This document shows positions 34,458 to 34,511 of a DNA stretch of 34,511 nucleotides, in pieces (positions within the stretch are counted from its first letter, which is position 1; the number at the start of each line of letters is the position of its first letter). The stretch comes from an uncultured Bacillota bacterium (GTDB lineage Bacteria; Bacillota_I; Bacilli_A; RFN20; CAG-449). A program made the translations under genes and the position numbers. Location: positions 1 through 34,511 of the forward strand of contig CABUOQ010000021.1 in the NCBI GenBank assembly GCA_902493275.1, written 5' to 3'. The notes below the pieces were generated by a model. The model was not told where the DNA came from and ran no database searches. It saw only the letters and a list, made by a program, of their open reading frames with translations.

Positions 34458-34511
34458 ATCGAGTAGAGAGTGAAAACTAATGTTTTCCGCTCCCTCTCAC
34501 ACCACCCTACG
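34458..34511 (-). mobile_element. 3' end of a probable group II intron (truncated by the window edge)
   Basis: Read on the minus strand, the last bases begin GTAGGGTGGTGTGAGAGG, which looks like the 3' half of domain V of a bacterial group II intron. A domain VI-like hairpin (GAAAAC, loop ATTA, GTTTTC) follows, then the ending CTACTCGAT, typical of such introns with the branch-point A about 7 bases from the 3' splice site. The splice junction would be at 34458, five bases past the DegV stop codon. Most of the intron and any reverse transcriptase lie outside the window. The call rests on remembered motif similarity. Confidence 0.5.

Noticed and set aside
1..34511. UGA read as Trp (mycoplasma code)
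   Set aside because: Trp codons examined in the AT-rich genes are UGG, and the ORFs are full length with the standard code, while GH1, GH78 and the leader ORF use UGA as a stop.
1..34511. CRISPR array or toxin-antitoxin pair
   Set aside because: No regularly spaced repeats were seen. The Phd-like domain is part of NadE and has no Doc-, YoeB- or similar toxin beside it.

Overview
The flanking DNA is very AT-rich and every flanking gene reads through with the standard code (UGG for Trp, UGA left free as a stop). Together with lipoproteins that carry Ser-rich linkers, an Opp system with enlarged subunits, a FolT-type ECF transporter and DegV, this points to a low-GC Bacillota lineage related to Mollicutes, of the Izemoplasmatales/RF39/Erysipelotrichales kind, probably gut-associated. 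The taxonomy is inference; no rRNA is present. UGA=Trp lineages such as Mycoplasma are unlikely.

Layout. 1-451: three-tRNA operon (Ser-Asp-Gly) on the minus strand with a good promoter and an intrinsic terminator. 452-3697: an unrecognised Cys-motif protein (minus) divergent from a glutamine-dependent NAD synthetase (plus) that carries an extra N-terminal Phd/YefM antitoxin-like domain. 3739-7878: a structured intergenic hairpin, a large lipoprotein (minus), and a CotH-kinase-like lipoprotein (plus) with its own terminator.

8105-20549: a visibly GC-richer island that looks horizontally acquired. A divergent AraC-type regulator faces an operon on the minus strand: a 19-codon leader ORF, a GPH-family sugar:cation symporter, then GH2, GH3, GH78 and GH1 glycosidases and a decayed GH43 gene. 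None of the enzymes has a signal peptide, so the operon reads as uptake of small plant glycosides or oligosaccharides (rhamnose-, galactose- and glucose-containing) followed by cytoplasmic breakdown.

20747-32037: native AT-rich DNA again. A likely single operon on the minus strand runs from oppA through oppB, oppC, oppD, oppF and a small DUF3899-like membrane protein to a secreted M6-like zinc metalloprotease. This links extracellular proteolysis to peptide import. OppC, OppD and OppF all carry large insertions.

32188-34453: a tetrahydrofolate riboswitch with a clear terminator/antiterminator platform controls folT. This FolT has an unusual extra N-terminal membrane-anchored ectodomain. A DegV-family protein follows. 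The last 54 bases look like the 3' end of a group II intron on the minus strand, cut off by the window edge.

The most novel-looking items are the Phd/YefM-NadE fusion, the ectodomain-FolT fusion under a THF riboswitch, and the leader ORF coupled to the GPH symporter at the head of the transferred glycoside operon.
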